DNA of 64,000 bases, taken from Gemmatimonadaceae bacterium (GTDB lineage Bacteria > Gemmatimonadota > Gemmatimonadetes > Gemmatimonadales > Gemmatimonadaceae). Under the pieces are notes generated by a model. The model was not told the origin of the DNA. It did not search any database and saw only the letters and a list, made by a program, of their open reading frames with translations. Of the stretch, positions 16,768 to 24,093 are shown piece after piece. A program made the translations under genes and the position numbers. The stretch spans positions 1 through 64,000 of the forward strand of contig JADYYN010000177.1 in the NCBI GenBank assembly GCA_020853635.1. Direction: 5' to 3'. Each line of letters opens with the position of its first letter. Positions within the stretch are counted from its first letter, which is position 1.

Positions 16768-17448
16768 ATGCGCGACCGCACCTCCTCTGTCGCGCGCGCC
16801 GGCCGTTCGCCGGCCGCCGCCTCCCTCGACCTCGTCTGCTGCAGCGCCGAGCACCGCCGCCTGGTGGTGGCTGTGGACGTCGCGGCGCGCGGACCTGCGA
16901 GCATCCCATGGCAGGCACTCGACCCGTCGGTGGGTCTCGATGCCGCCGCGGCACGCCTTGCACGCGAACGACTCGGCCGCGCGCCGGCGTGGATCGCGGC
17001 CCTCGGCGCGTTCGGTGACCAACGGAAGCATCCGTCGCAGGCGGCGCTGTCGGTGGGCTACGTCGCCGTGGTGCCGATGGGCACCGCCGCACCGGTGGGG
17101 ATGGTCTGGGCCGATGTGACGGACCTCCCCGCGCTCCCGGCGCGACAGGCGGCGATGGTGACCGCAGCCGTGTCAGCGTTGCGCGACCGGATGGATCTGG
17201 TGCCGATCGCATTCCGCCTGCTCCCGTCGGAGTTCACACTCAGTGAACTGCAGGAGATGTACGAACTCCTGTTGGGGCGCCGGCTCCACAAGGCGAGCTT
17301 CCGCCGCGCGCTGCAGGGCGCCTATCTGGTGGAGCCGACGGATTCGTGGCGTTCCGAAGGCCGGGGTCGGCCGGCGCAGCTCTTCCGATATGCGCCGCGG
17401 CGGCGTCGCGGGCATCGGCGGTCGGTGCGGTTCGAACTCCTGACCTGA
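16768..17448 (+). CDS. NrtR-like transcriptional regulator (Nudix-like + winged helix)
   Basis: A 226-aa protein. The N-terminal 150 residues resemble a Nudix fold lacking the catalytic Nudix box (VVVAVDVAARG, LGAFGDQRKHPSQAALSVGYVAVV). The C-terminal winged helix is typical of NrtR (FTLSELQEMYELLLGRRLHKASFRRAL, GRGRPAQLFRYAPR). NrtR proteins bind ADP-ribose-type ligands and repress NAD or pentose genes. No NAD-synthesis gene is nearby, so targets other than itself cannot be named. The ATG at 16768 sits close to its promoter, with AGGCGG three bases upstream. Confidence 0.8.
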   Translation: MRDRTSSVARAGRSPAAASLDLVCCSAEHRRLVVAVDVAARGPASIPWQALDPSVGLDAAAARLARERLGRAPAWIAALGAFGDQRKHPSQAALSVGYVAVVPMGTAAPVGMVWADVTDLPALPARQAAMVTAAVSALRDRMDLVPIAFRLLPSEFTLSELQEMYELLLGRRLHKASFRRALQGAYLVEPTDSWRSEGRGRPAQLFRYAPRRRRGHRRSVRFELLT

Positions 17449-17545
17449 CCCGCGACGGGATCGCGACAGGGCCGTGACACCATCTCCGCCTCGCGGAGTA
17501 GTATTATTAGTTGCAAGGTGTACATAACGGCCAAAGGAGGGGGGA

Positions 17546-17899
17546 ATGCTCGCCTACCTGGATGCCCTGATCGCGGCGCTCGCGGCACGCGACATGATGG
17601 AGATCGACCGGCTCATCACGCACCCGCTCGCGCGGATCCTCCCGCCCGACGTGCGTGACGAGGCCACGGTGTTCCTCTCCGGTCACGCGGATCCGCTCGC
17701 AGCGCCGCTGCGTGCGATGCGGCTCCGGCACCAGACGGCTGAGCTTCTCCGCGAGGTGCCCGAGGTCGCGGATCGTCCGTCGGTGGAGCCGGCGGCCCAG
17801 CCCCTCGCCGCGCGGCGCCCGGGTCGCGAATCTCATGTAGCCGTCCGGTCCGCGCAGGGTGCCGGACTGGCGCAGATGGAGCTCTCGCTGAGCGCCTGA
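17546..17899 (+). CDS. hypothetical protein with very strong ribosome binding site
   Basis: I do not recognise this 117-aa protein. AAAGGAGG (17533-17540), five bases before the ATG, is the best Shine-Dalgarno in the window and supports it as a real gene. An AT-rich promoter-like stretch (TAGTAT/TATTAT near 17500) precedes it. The N-terminal half is helical (LDALIAALAARDMMEIDRLI, then THPLARILPPDV); the rest is Arg/Ala/Pro-rich and may be disordered. No signal peptide or membrane segment is seen. It ends just before the hairpin shared with the convergent cold-shock gene. Confidence 0.6.
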   Translation: MLAYLDALIAALAARDMMEIDRLITHPLARILPPDVRDEATVFLSGHADPLAAPLRAMRLRHQTAELLREVPEVADRPSVEPAAQPLAARRPGRESHVAVRSAQGAGLAQMELSLSA

Positions 17900-17920
17900 C
17901 CACGGAGTCAGCGTGGAACG

Positions 17921-17952
17921 AAAAAGCCCCCGTGCCATGGCACGGGGGCTTC
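17921..17952 (-). terminator. intrinsic terminator of the cold-shock gene
   Basis: AGCCCCCGTGCC (17925-17936) pairs with GGCACGGGGGCT (17939-17950). On the minus strand the stem is followed by a run of T (AAAAA at 17921-17925 on the plus strand), a textbook intrinsic terminator. The hairpin may also stop the convergent transcript ending at 17899. Confidence 0.9.
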
Positions 17953-17972
17953 GTACTTCCGCTGCGGCGGTC

Positions 17973-18179
17973 TCAGACCTTGGTGACGTTCGCGGCCTGC
18001 GGACCCTTCTGCCCGTCGACGATCTCGAACTCGACCTTGTCCCCCTCGGCGAGGGACTTGAAGCCGTTCGATTGGATCGCGCTGAAGTGCACGAAGACGT
18101 CCGGCCCACCCTCACGCTGGATGAATCCAAAGCCCTTCGCGTCATTGAACCACTTCACGGTGCCACTGATTCGTGCCAT
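17973..18179 (-). CDS. cold shock domain protein
   Basis: A 68-aa CspA-family OB-fold protein that binds single-stranded RNA/DNA as an RNA chaperone. Both RNA-binding motifs are present, KGFGFI and VFVHFSAI, in the standard frame [20 protein letters not shown]. The start at 18179 gives the classical [12 protein letters not shown]-terminus; AAGG and AGGAG lie just upstream. It lies 34 bases downstream of a small zinc-ribbon gene on the same strand and ends at a strong terminator, so the two probably share a transcript. Confidence 0.95.
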   Translation of the reverse strand: MARISGTVKWFNDAKGFGFIQREGGPDVFVHFSAIQSNGFKSLAEGDKVEFEIVDGQKGPQAANVTKV

Positions 18180-18213
18180 TGCCTTCGTACTCCTATGACG
18201 GGAGGGGTGAGGG

Positions 18214-18423
18214 TTACGCGGCGCCCGCGATGTAGCGAGCGACACGTCCGCAGGCGGTGCACTTGAGCGTCACGTGCGTCCGGGGCGGTGGAGGTGCATT
18301 ACCCGGCTCGCGCAGAATCGATCCCGCGCAGGACGGGCAACTGAGCGCGTCGCCGTTGCGATCGCTCGAAATAAGGTGGAGGGCCTGCGCGGGGTTGTAC
18401 GAATTCGGTCGTGGCTTCCGCAT
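18214..18423 (-). CDS. small zinc-ribbon protein upstream of cold-shock gene
   Basis: A 69-aa protein with two cysteine pairs, CPSC (29-32) and CTAC (55-58), predicting one zinc ribbon around a Pro-rich linker ([10 protein letters not shown]). GGAG six bases before the ATG supports the start. No enzyme domain is present. Its position directly upstream of the cold-shock gene suggests a nucleic-acid-related partner or a co-regulated protein; this is inference. Confidence 0.7.
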   Translation of the reverse strand: MRKPRPNSYNPAQALHLISSDRNGDALSCPSCAGSILREPGNAPPPPRTHVTLKCTACGRVARYIAGAA

Positions 18424-18667
18424 ACGGTCTCCGGCTGAGTCTTGCGCGGCAAGCCGTCCGTGGATCGCCGCGGCTTACATGGTTGGTAACTTAATCCAAA
18501 ATCAGCTAAAGCCAATAGTGGCTACAGGTTGCGCTAATTTTACACATGAACTAAAAATCAATTCCAGACCACGTAGTCCGATAAACCCTTGCGCCGCAAC
18601 AGTTTCCGTTCGCATGTCGAACTTGTACAGCTGCTCAGGAGCGGGCTCGTCAATGCGCGTCTTTGTG
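18424..18667. other. AT-rich intergenic region
   Basis: About 244 bases between two leftward genes. The part at roughly 18472-18620 is far lower in GC than its surroundings. It contains a small hairpin (AGCCA-ATAG-TGGCT near 18513-18526) that could end the 18668-19171 transcript. On the minus strand, TTGG- and TTAAG-like boxes could drive the zinc-ribbon/cold-shock pair. I see no open gene or recognisable RNA here. Confidence 0.4.
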
Positions 18668-19171
18668 TCAATTCGGGCCGCTTTGCGGAGCGGGCGCACA
18701 TCCGGTCGTTCGCCGCGTGTCGACGACCGAGAAGACGCGCCATCGACCCTCTTGCCGGTGCAAGAGGAACGCATCGACCCCACAGTGGGAAAACCGCTCG
18801 CCTACATACAGCCAGTAGTCGACCCAGATCGACGCCAGATCCCCATCGACATGGATGACAGGATTCGCGAGGCGCTCATCGATGACCACGCCCGCGGGTG
18901 CCCGCGAGACGCCGGTGAGCCAGCCGTCGATGGGCTCGAACGAGACGCCGCGCTGCGGATGCAGCGACTGCATCGCGGCGTTGGCGACGAACGCACTCCG
19001 CATGGCCGCAGTGTCCCGCGCCCGCATGGCGTCGAACAGGCGCGTGACGACCTGATATGCGGCATCCTGGTCAGCGGACTGCGCTCGCGCCAAGGTGCTG
19101 GAAACGCAGAACGTCGCGGACAGCCCGAAGGCCGCCGCGACGAAGCGGAGCGAGGACGTGCGAAAGACCAT
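18668..19171 (-). CDS. exported NTF2/SnoaL-like protein
   Basis: A 167-aa protein with a signal peptide (about 1-31, ending LARAQS) followed by one NTF2-like cone domain: VVTRLFDAMRARDTAAMRSAF, then VIDERLANPVIHVDGDLASIWVDYWLYVG and RWRVFSVVDTRR. NTF2-like periplasmic proteins range from steroid-isomerase-like enzymes to binding proteins; no catalytic residues can be assigned. The ATG at 19171 fits the signal peptide; no Shine-Dalgarno is obvious. Confidence 0.8.
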   Translation of the reverse strand: MVFRTSSLRFVAAAFGLSATFCVSSTLARAQSADQDAAYQVVTRLFDAMRARDTAAMRSAFVANAAMQSLHPQRGVSFEPIDGWLTGVSRAPAGVVIDERLANPVIHVDGDLASIWVDYWLYVGERFSHCGVDAFLLHRQEGRWRVFSVVDTRRTTGCAPAPQSGPN

Positions 19172-19246
19172 GTGAACGCTCGGACGGAGGGTGGGATGAT
19201 CCGAAGCGAGCGTGGACTGCGGGAACGACCCGGAAGCTACGCGCGC

Positions 19247-20770
19247 CTACCCCTGTAGTACCGGCAATCCTCGAATCCGTTCCTTCCACTCCTTCGGCCC
19301 CGATTCGTGCACGTTCTGTCCCGCCGCGTCGACCGCCACGGTGACCGGCATCTCCTCGACATCGAACTCATAGATCGCCTCCATGCCGAGGTCCTCGAAG
19401 GCGACGACACGGGAGGCGCGGACGGCTTTGGACACCAGATACGCCGCGCCGCCGACGGCCATGAGATACGCCGCGCGGTGCTTGCGGATGGCGTCCAATC
19501 CGGTCGGCCCGCGCTCGGCCTTGCCGATCATGGCGATGAGGCCCGTCTTCTCGAGCATCATCTCGGTGAACTTGTCCATGCGGGTCGCGGTGGTCGGTCC
19601 GGCCGGGCCCACGGCTTCGTCGCGCACCGGATCGACGGGACCGACGTAGTAGATGACGCGATCGGTGAAGTCGACCCCCGGCGGCAGTCCCTGGCCCGAG
19701 GCGTAGAGATCCGCGATGCGCTTGTGCGCGGCGTCGCGGCCGGTGAGCAGCTTCCCGTTCAGGAGCAGGCGATCACCCGCCCTCCACGTGGCCACCTCGG
19801 CGGCGGTGAGTGTGTTGAGGTTCACGCGCTTGGCGTTCACATCGGGCTTCCAAGTGACGTCCGGCCAATCGGCGAGCTTGGGCACCGGCAGCGTCGCGAC
19901 TCCGGAGCCATCGAGCGTGAAGTGCGCATGACGAGTCGCCGCGCAGTTCGGGATCATGGCGATGGGCTTCGACGCTGCATGCGTGGGATAGTCGAAGATC
20001 TTCACGTCGAGCACCGTCGACAGTCCGCCCAAGCCCTGCGCACCGATCCCGAGCGCGTTGACCTTGTCGTGCAGCTCGATGCGCAACTCTTCGATCTTGT
20101 TCTGCGGTCCGCGCGCCTTGAGCTGCGCCATGTCGATGTGTTCCATCAACGCCTCCTTGGCCATCAGCATCGCCTTCTCCGCGCTACCGCCGATGCCGAT
20201 GCCGAGCATGCCCGGCGGGCACCAGCCGGCGCCCATCAAGGGCACGGTCTTGAGCACCCAGTCGACGATGGAGTCGCTCGGGTTGAGCATGGCGAACTTG
20301 CTCTTGTTCTCCGAGCCGCCGCCCTTGGCCGCGAGCTTGACCTCGACGGTGTTGCCGGGCACGATCTCATAGTGCACGACGGCCGGCGTGTTGTCGCGCG
20401 TGTTCTTGCGAGTGAACGCCGGGTCGGAGACGATCGAGGCGCGCAGCACGTTCTCAGGCAGCAGGTAGGCGCGACGCACGCCTTCGTTGACCATCTCCTG
20501 CACGGACATGGTCGAATCCCATCGGACGTCCATGCCGACCTTGAGGAAGACCACCACGATCCCGGTGTCCTGGCAGATCGGACGGTGGCCCTCGGCGCAC
20601 ATGCGCGAGTTGGTCAAGATCTGTGCGATCGCGTCCTTCGCGGCGGCGCTCTGCTCCTTGTTGTACGCGTCCGCCAATGCCGTGATGTAGTCGAGCGGAT
20701 GGTAGTACGAGATGTGCTGGAGCGCGTCGGCGATGGACTGGATGAAGTCCTGCTGCTTGATGGTCGTCAT
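19247..20770 (-). CDS. class I fumarate hydratase (iron-sulfur)
   Basis: Interconverts fumarate and malate in the TCA cycle; oxygen-sensitive 4Fe-4S class. At 507 aa it is the fused alpha+beta form. Cluster cysteines lie in RPICQDTGIV, GAGWCPPGML and IPNCAATRHAHF. Other conserved segments are ENVLRASIVSDP, KGGGSENKSKF, IGIGGSAEKAML and, in the beta part, GPTTATRMDKF and VDAAGQNVHESGP. It is the last gene of a leftward run starting with the SPFH gene at 23962, and the 74-base gap to its upstream neighbour may hold its own promoter. Confidence 0.95.
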   Translation of the reverse strand: MTTIKQQDFIQSIADALQHISYYHPLDYITALADAYNKEQSAAAKDAIAQILTNSRMCAEGHRPICQDTGIVVVFLKVGMDVRWDSTMSVQEMVNEGVRRAYLLPENVLRASIVSDPAFTRKNTRDNTPAVVHYEIVPGNTVEVKLAAKGGGSENKSKFAMLNPSDSIVDWVLKTVPLMGAGWCPPGMLGIGIGGSAEKAMLMAKEALMEHIDMAQLKARGPQNKIEELRIELHDKVNALGIGAQGLGGLSTVLDVKIFDYPTHAASKPIAMIPNCAATRHAHFTLDGSGVATLPVPKLADWPDVTWKPDVNAKRVNLNTLTAAEVATWRAGDRLLLNGKLLTGRDAAHKRIADLYASGQGLPPGVDFTDRVIYYVGPVDPVRDEAVGPAGPTTATRMDKFTEMMLEKTGLIAMIGKAERGPTGLDAIRKHRAAYLMAVGGAAYLVSKAVRASRVVAFEDLGMEAIYEFDVEEMPVTVAVDAAGQNVHESGPKEWKERIRGLPVLQG

Positions 20771-20844
20771 GCGGGAGTCGGCTCAGGGGGCGGGCGATGA
20801 TGCAAGTTAGTATCGACCAGCGGTGAGGCGAACCTCGCGAAGTA

Positions 20845-21822
20845 TCAGTCCCAACCGTGCGCGCGGCGCCACACCCGCCGCTCGAGCCGCCATGAGCGGC
20901 GCGACGAGAACTCGGCGTCCTCGGAGGAGAAAATCTCGCTGTCGGTCATGGCCTCATTGAAGTCGTTGCCCTTGGCCGACGATTGATCGGCGTAGTGCAG
21001 GAGTTCGGCTTCGAGCGTCATGGGGCGGACGGCGGCGCCGAACTCCGGGATGCCATGATGCGACTGGACGAAGTGATGCAGCTCCAGCCGCTGCGCCTCA
21101 CTGACGGTCCCCGCCGGCAAGGTGCGCAGACGTTCGTCGAGCATGAGCGAACCAAGCACGATGTGGCCGACCAGTTGGCCGGACTGCGTGTAGTCGAACC
21201 CGGCGAGGTCCACGCTGTACGATTCGACCTTGCCGATGTCGTGGAGCAACGCGCCGGCCGTCACGAGGGGGACGTTGCCGCGCATGGTCTGCACCGAGGC
21301 GCGCGCGATATTGGCGACCTCGCAGCTGTGCAGCAGCAGCCCGCCGATCATCGCGTGGTGCCCTTTGGTGGCGCCGGGCGCGCGCGCGAAGCGTTCGCGG
21401 AAGACATCATCGACGAAGAAGAGATCAACCGCAGCGCGCAGCGGGCCCTTCATCTCGGCGCGCCACGCGTCGACCCGCGACCACAGCTCGTCGATGCTGA
21501 CGCTGACGCGCGGAAGGAACTCGTCCGCATTCGCGGCCGAGTGGGCGACGACGCGTGGTGCGGTGGTGAGCTTGAGTTGCTTGGCCCCGCGATAACTCTC
21601 CACGGTCCCGATGACCTGCACCACCTGCCCGGGGCGAACGCCCTCCATGAGCGGCACGAACTCCTTCCAGACGTTCACCGTGAGCTGGCCGGTGGCATTG
21701 CCCAGCTTGAGGATGACGAACGGATCGCCGGCCTTGGTGGTCTTGTCGTCGCGCTCGCGGACGAGCAGTTCGTGCTGGACGCGATCACCGATGGTGAGGC
21801 GTGGGATGTCGAGCGGGACCAT
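20845..21822 (-). CDS. YhaM-like 3'-5' exoribonuclease (OB fold + HD domain)
   Basis: A 325-aa protein. Residues about 5-95 form an OB fold (DPFVILKLGNATGQLTVNVW). Residues about 130-285 form an HD phosphohydrolase domain with HHAMIGGLLLHSCEVA, the HD dyad ALLHDIGKVESY, GHIVLGSL and ELHHFVQSHHG. This matches the YhaM/CBF1 exonuclease family acting on RNA and single-stranded DNA. CGGAG six bases before the ATG supports the start. The gene lies 45 bases behind a methyltransferase gene on the same strand. Confidence 0.88.
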   Translation of the reverse strand: MVPLDIPRLTIGDRVQHELLVRERDDKTTKAGDPFVILKLGNATGQLTVNVWKEFVPLMEGVRPGQVVQVIGTVESYRGAKQLKLTTAPRVVAHSAANADEFLPRVSVSIDELWSRVDAWRAEMKGPLRAAVDLFFVDDVFRERFARAPGATKGHHAMIGGLLLHSCEVANIARASVQTMRGNVPLVTAGALLHDIGKVESYSVDLAGFDYTQSGQLVGHIVLGSLMLDERLRTLPAGTVSEAQRLELHHFVQSHHGIPEFGAAVRPMTLEAELLHYADQSSAKGNDFNEAMTDSEIFSSEDAEFSSRRSWRLERRVWRRAHGWD

Positions 21823-21867
21823 CGGCTACTCCGTGAGCGCGGGTCGGTGCCGTGCGCTACGCACGCG

Positions 21868-22707
21868 CTACGCACGGGCGACGCACACCAGCCAGGATTG
21901 TGGGACGTGGCGGAACTCGTCGAGGAGCCCCTGCGCGGTCGCCGCCGGAAGATCGGACAACTCCGGGTAGTCGGCCACCGTGCGCGAGGCGATCTCGATG
22001 CGTTGGATATGGTGTGACGAGGCGAACCGTTCCGACAAGCGCGCCGTCACGCCGGGCCGAGCGAAATCATGCGTCTCTATGAGGAGGTCGGCACGGCGCA
22101 GGGCGGGTGCTACCATGGGATCGAGCAACGAATCTTCGAAGCCTTCGCAATCGACCACACAGAGCGCGCGAGCGCCGTCCGACGCGCCAGTGCCCTCGCT
22201 GACGCTCGCCAGTTCGCGTTGCAGCGCCGGCGCGTCGAGGAGGACATGATGGGCCAGCCGGTCAGCGACATGATTCTGCTGTGCTGTCTCCCGGCAGGCG
22301 CGCTGCGCGATGGGATCGGGGTCGACGGCGAGGACACGGGCGCCAGGGACGCGACGCGCGAGCCCGACGACATAGTACCCGTCGCCGGAGCCGATGTTGA
22401 TGATCAGCGTCGGTGCACGTGCGATGAGGCCCTCGAGCGCGTCGTGCAGCTCCCGCTCGTACGCGCCGAGGAGTTTGGCGGCGTGGACGATATCGCCGCG
22501 CCGACGGGGATACCGCATCGCGGCGAAGGGTCCGCGTCGCACCTGCGAGGCGAGTGCCGCATCGAGCCGCGTGGCGGCGTCGCGCAGTCCACGTGCGGCG
22601 AGGAGTGACTCCGCCTGACCGCGCGTGCGCCAAGCGACGAGGGCGCGTCCGGTCGGCGTCCGCTCCAGCCACCGACGCAGGAGCTGTCGCGGTGACGCCG
22701 GCGTCAC
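21868..22707 (-). CDS. SAM-dependent methyltransferase (FkbM-like)
   Basis: A 279-aa class I methyltransferase. Motif I is TLIINIGSGDGYYVVGLARRV and the following acidic strand is ARVLAVDPDP. The motif IV region reads ALCVVDCEGFEDSLL, close to FkbM-type VDVEGFE, and motif VI reads DLLIETHDF. The substrate is unknown; FkbM-like enzymes methylate sugars or small molecules. The GTG at 22707 starts two bases after the stop of the small zinc-ribbon gene. Two adjacent copies of GCGCTACGCAC occur near its end (21854-21876). Confidence 0.83.
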   Translation of the reverse strand: MTPASPRQLLRRWLERTPTGRALVAWRTRGQAESLLAARGLRDAATRLDAALASQVRRGPFAAMRYPRRRGDIVHAAKLLGAYERELHDALEGLIARAPTLIINIGSGDGYYVVGLARRVPGARVLAVDPDPIAQRACRETAQQNHVADRLAHHVLLDAPALQRELASVSEGTGASDGARALCVVDCEGFEDSLLDPMVAPALRRADLLIETHDFARPGVTARLSERFASSHHIQRIEIASRTVADYPELSDLPAATAQGLLDEFRHVPQSWLVCVARA

Positions 22708-22709
22708 GC

Positions 22710-22931
22710 TCAGCTCTCGAACACGATGTCGCCGTCCGCCTCGAGACCGAGCTCGCTCTGGTAGCCGCAGACTCCGCAGGTCCGGGTCACGACCCAGACC
22801 GCACCGAGTTCGGCGGTGATCGACTCCGGTGCGGGCTTCACGACGAGCTTCTTGAACGAGTATTCCTTGCAATGCGTGCACGCGTGGGACTTGCCGATGC
22901 GTTCCGCGCGCTCGCGGGTGATGGCGGCCAC
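22710..22931 (-). CDS. small zinc-ribbon protein
   Basis: A 73-aa protein with CTHC and CGVC about 35 residues apart, forming a probable zinc ribbon similar to those of translation or RNA-associated proteins. I choose GTG 22931, which overlaps the upstream SPFH stop by one base (TAGTG); a TTG at 22958 is also in frame. Sandwiched between the SPFH and methyltransferase genes with essentially no spacing, it must be co-translated with them. No function can be assigned. Confidence 0.72.
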   Translation of the reverse strand: MAAITRERAERIGKSHACTHCKEYSFKKLVVKPAPESITAELGAVWVVTRTCGVCGYQSELGLEADGDIVFES

Positions 22932-23962
22932 TACTTGCCCTCGCCTTTGAGCGGCCAATCGGTCGGTGCGACCGGTGTGACATCGCCGCGAGGCGCACCG
23001 CTGGCACGCAGCAGTTCCTTGATCCCGCCGATCGCCCCGAGCACGCCGGTGGCTTCGCTCGGCAGGAACACCGTGGTGCCCTTGCCTTGCGCCAACTGCG
23101 GCAACGCCTCGAGGTACTTGAGCCCGAGCAGATACGTCGCCGCTTCGCCGGGCGGCAGCGCCGCCGCGATACGCTTCACGGCCTCCGCCTCCGCGTCGGC
23201 CATCGCGAGACGCGCGGTCGCGAGTCCCTCGGCGCGCAAAATCGCGGCGCCCTTCTCGCCTTCGGCTTTGCGGATCTGCGCTTCTTTCTGCCCCTCGGAC
23301 TCGAGGATCGCGGCGCGCTTGGAGGCTTCGGCGTTGGTGACCGCCGCGCGCCGTTCGCGTTCGGCGCGCATCTGCAGTTCCATCGACTGTTGGATGTCGC
23401 GCGGCGGTTCGATGCTCTGCAGTTCGACGCGTGTGACGTCGACGCCCCAGCCGATGGACGCCTCTTCGATCACTTCGCGCATCTTGCGATTGATCATGTC
23501 GCGCGACGCGAGCGTCTGGTCGAGTTCGATGTCGCCGACGATGTTGCGGAGCGTGGTGCGCGTGAGCGTCTCGAGCGCGTAAGGGAGGTTCTGCACCGAG
23601 TACGTGGCCTTCTGTGGATCGGCGACGCGATAGTACATCACCGCGTCGATATCGATGGTCACGTTGTCCTTGGTGATCACCGGCTGCGACGGAAAGTTGA
23701 GCACCTGTTCGCGCAGATCGATGCGCGACGTGGTGCTGGAGACGATCTTCTTCAGGCCCGTGACGTCGGACTCGAAGTAGCGGACGTCGATCGACTTGGC
23801 GCGTTCGATGAAAGGAATCAACAGGTTGAGTCCCGATCGCGCGACGCGATGGAACGCGCCGAGTCGTTCCACCACGAGCACCTCCGCCTGGCCGATGATG
23901 CGGATGCTCTTGACGAGCAAAACGGCCACTGCGGCGACCACCAGACCGATCACGACTTCCAT
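22931..23962 (-). CDS. SPFH/stomatin-family membrane protein (QmcA-like)
   Basis: A 343-aa protein with one N-terminal membrane segment (VVIGLVVAAVAVLLV). The SPFH/band-7 domain follows (EVLVVERLGAFHRVARSGLNLL, DVRYFESDV, VMYYRV, RTTLRNIVGDIELDQTLASRD). A long Ala/Glu coiled coil (about 205-275) precedes a short C-terminal tail. Such proteins form large oligomers that scaffold membrane domains and proteases; the usual NfeD partner is not present here. GGAGGGA just before the ATG is a strong ribosome site. First gene of the leftward run toward fumarase. Confidence 0.93.
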   Translation of the reverse strand: MEVVIGLVVAAVAVLLVKSIRIIGQAEVLVVERLGAFHRVARSGLNLLIPFIERAKSIDVRYFESDVTGLKKIVSSTTSRIDLREQVLNFPSQPVITKDNVTIDIDAVMYYRVADPQKATYSVQNLPYALETLTRTTLRNIVGDIELDQTLASRDMINRKMREVIEEASIGWGVDVTRVELQSIEPPRDIQQSMELQMRAERERRAAVTNAEASKRAAILESEGQKEAQIRKAEGEKGAAILRAEGLATARLAMADAEAEAVKRIAAALPPGEAATYLLGLKYLEALPQLAQGKGTTVFLPSEATGVLGAIGGIKELLRASGAPRGDVTPVAPTDWPLKGEGK

Positions 23963-23995
23963 TGCGTCCCTCCGGGGAGATGCCGTGATACTAGC

Positions 23996-24027
23996 GAGGG
24001 ACCCGGTGGGCGTCCACCGGGTCCCTC
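23996..24027 (-). terminator. hairpin terminator after the TolB-like gene
   Basis: GAGGGACCCGGTGG (23996-24009) pairs perfectly with CCACCGGGTCCCTC (24014-24027) around a four-base loop. It separates the gene ending at 24094 from the SPFH gene starting at 23962, both leftward. A long T-run is absent. Confidence 0.8.
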
Positions 24028-24093
24028 GGTCGTTGTCACAGCAGGCGTCCGATCCTCACGCGTGGGGCGATGCCTGACGCGGTGCTGGCGGCG

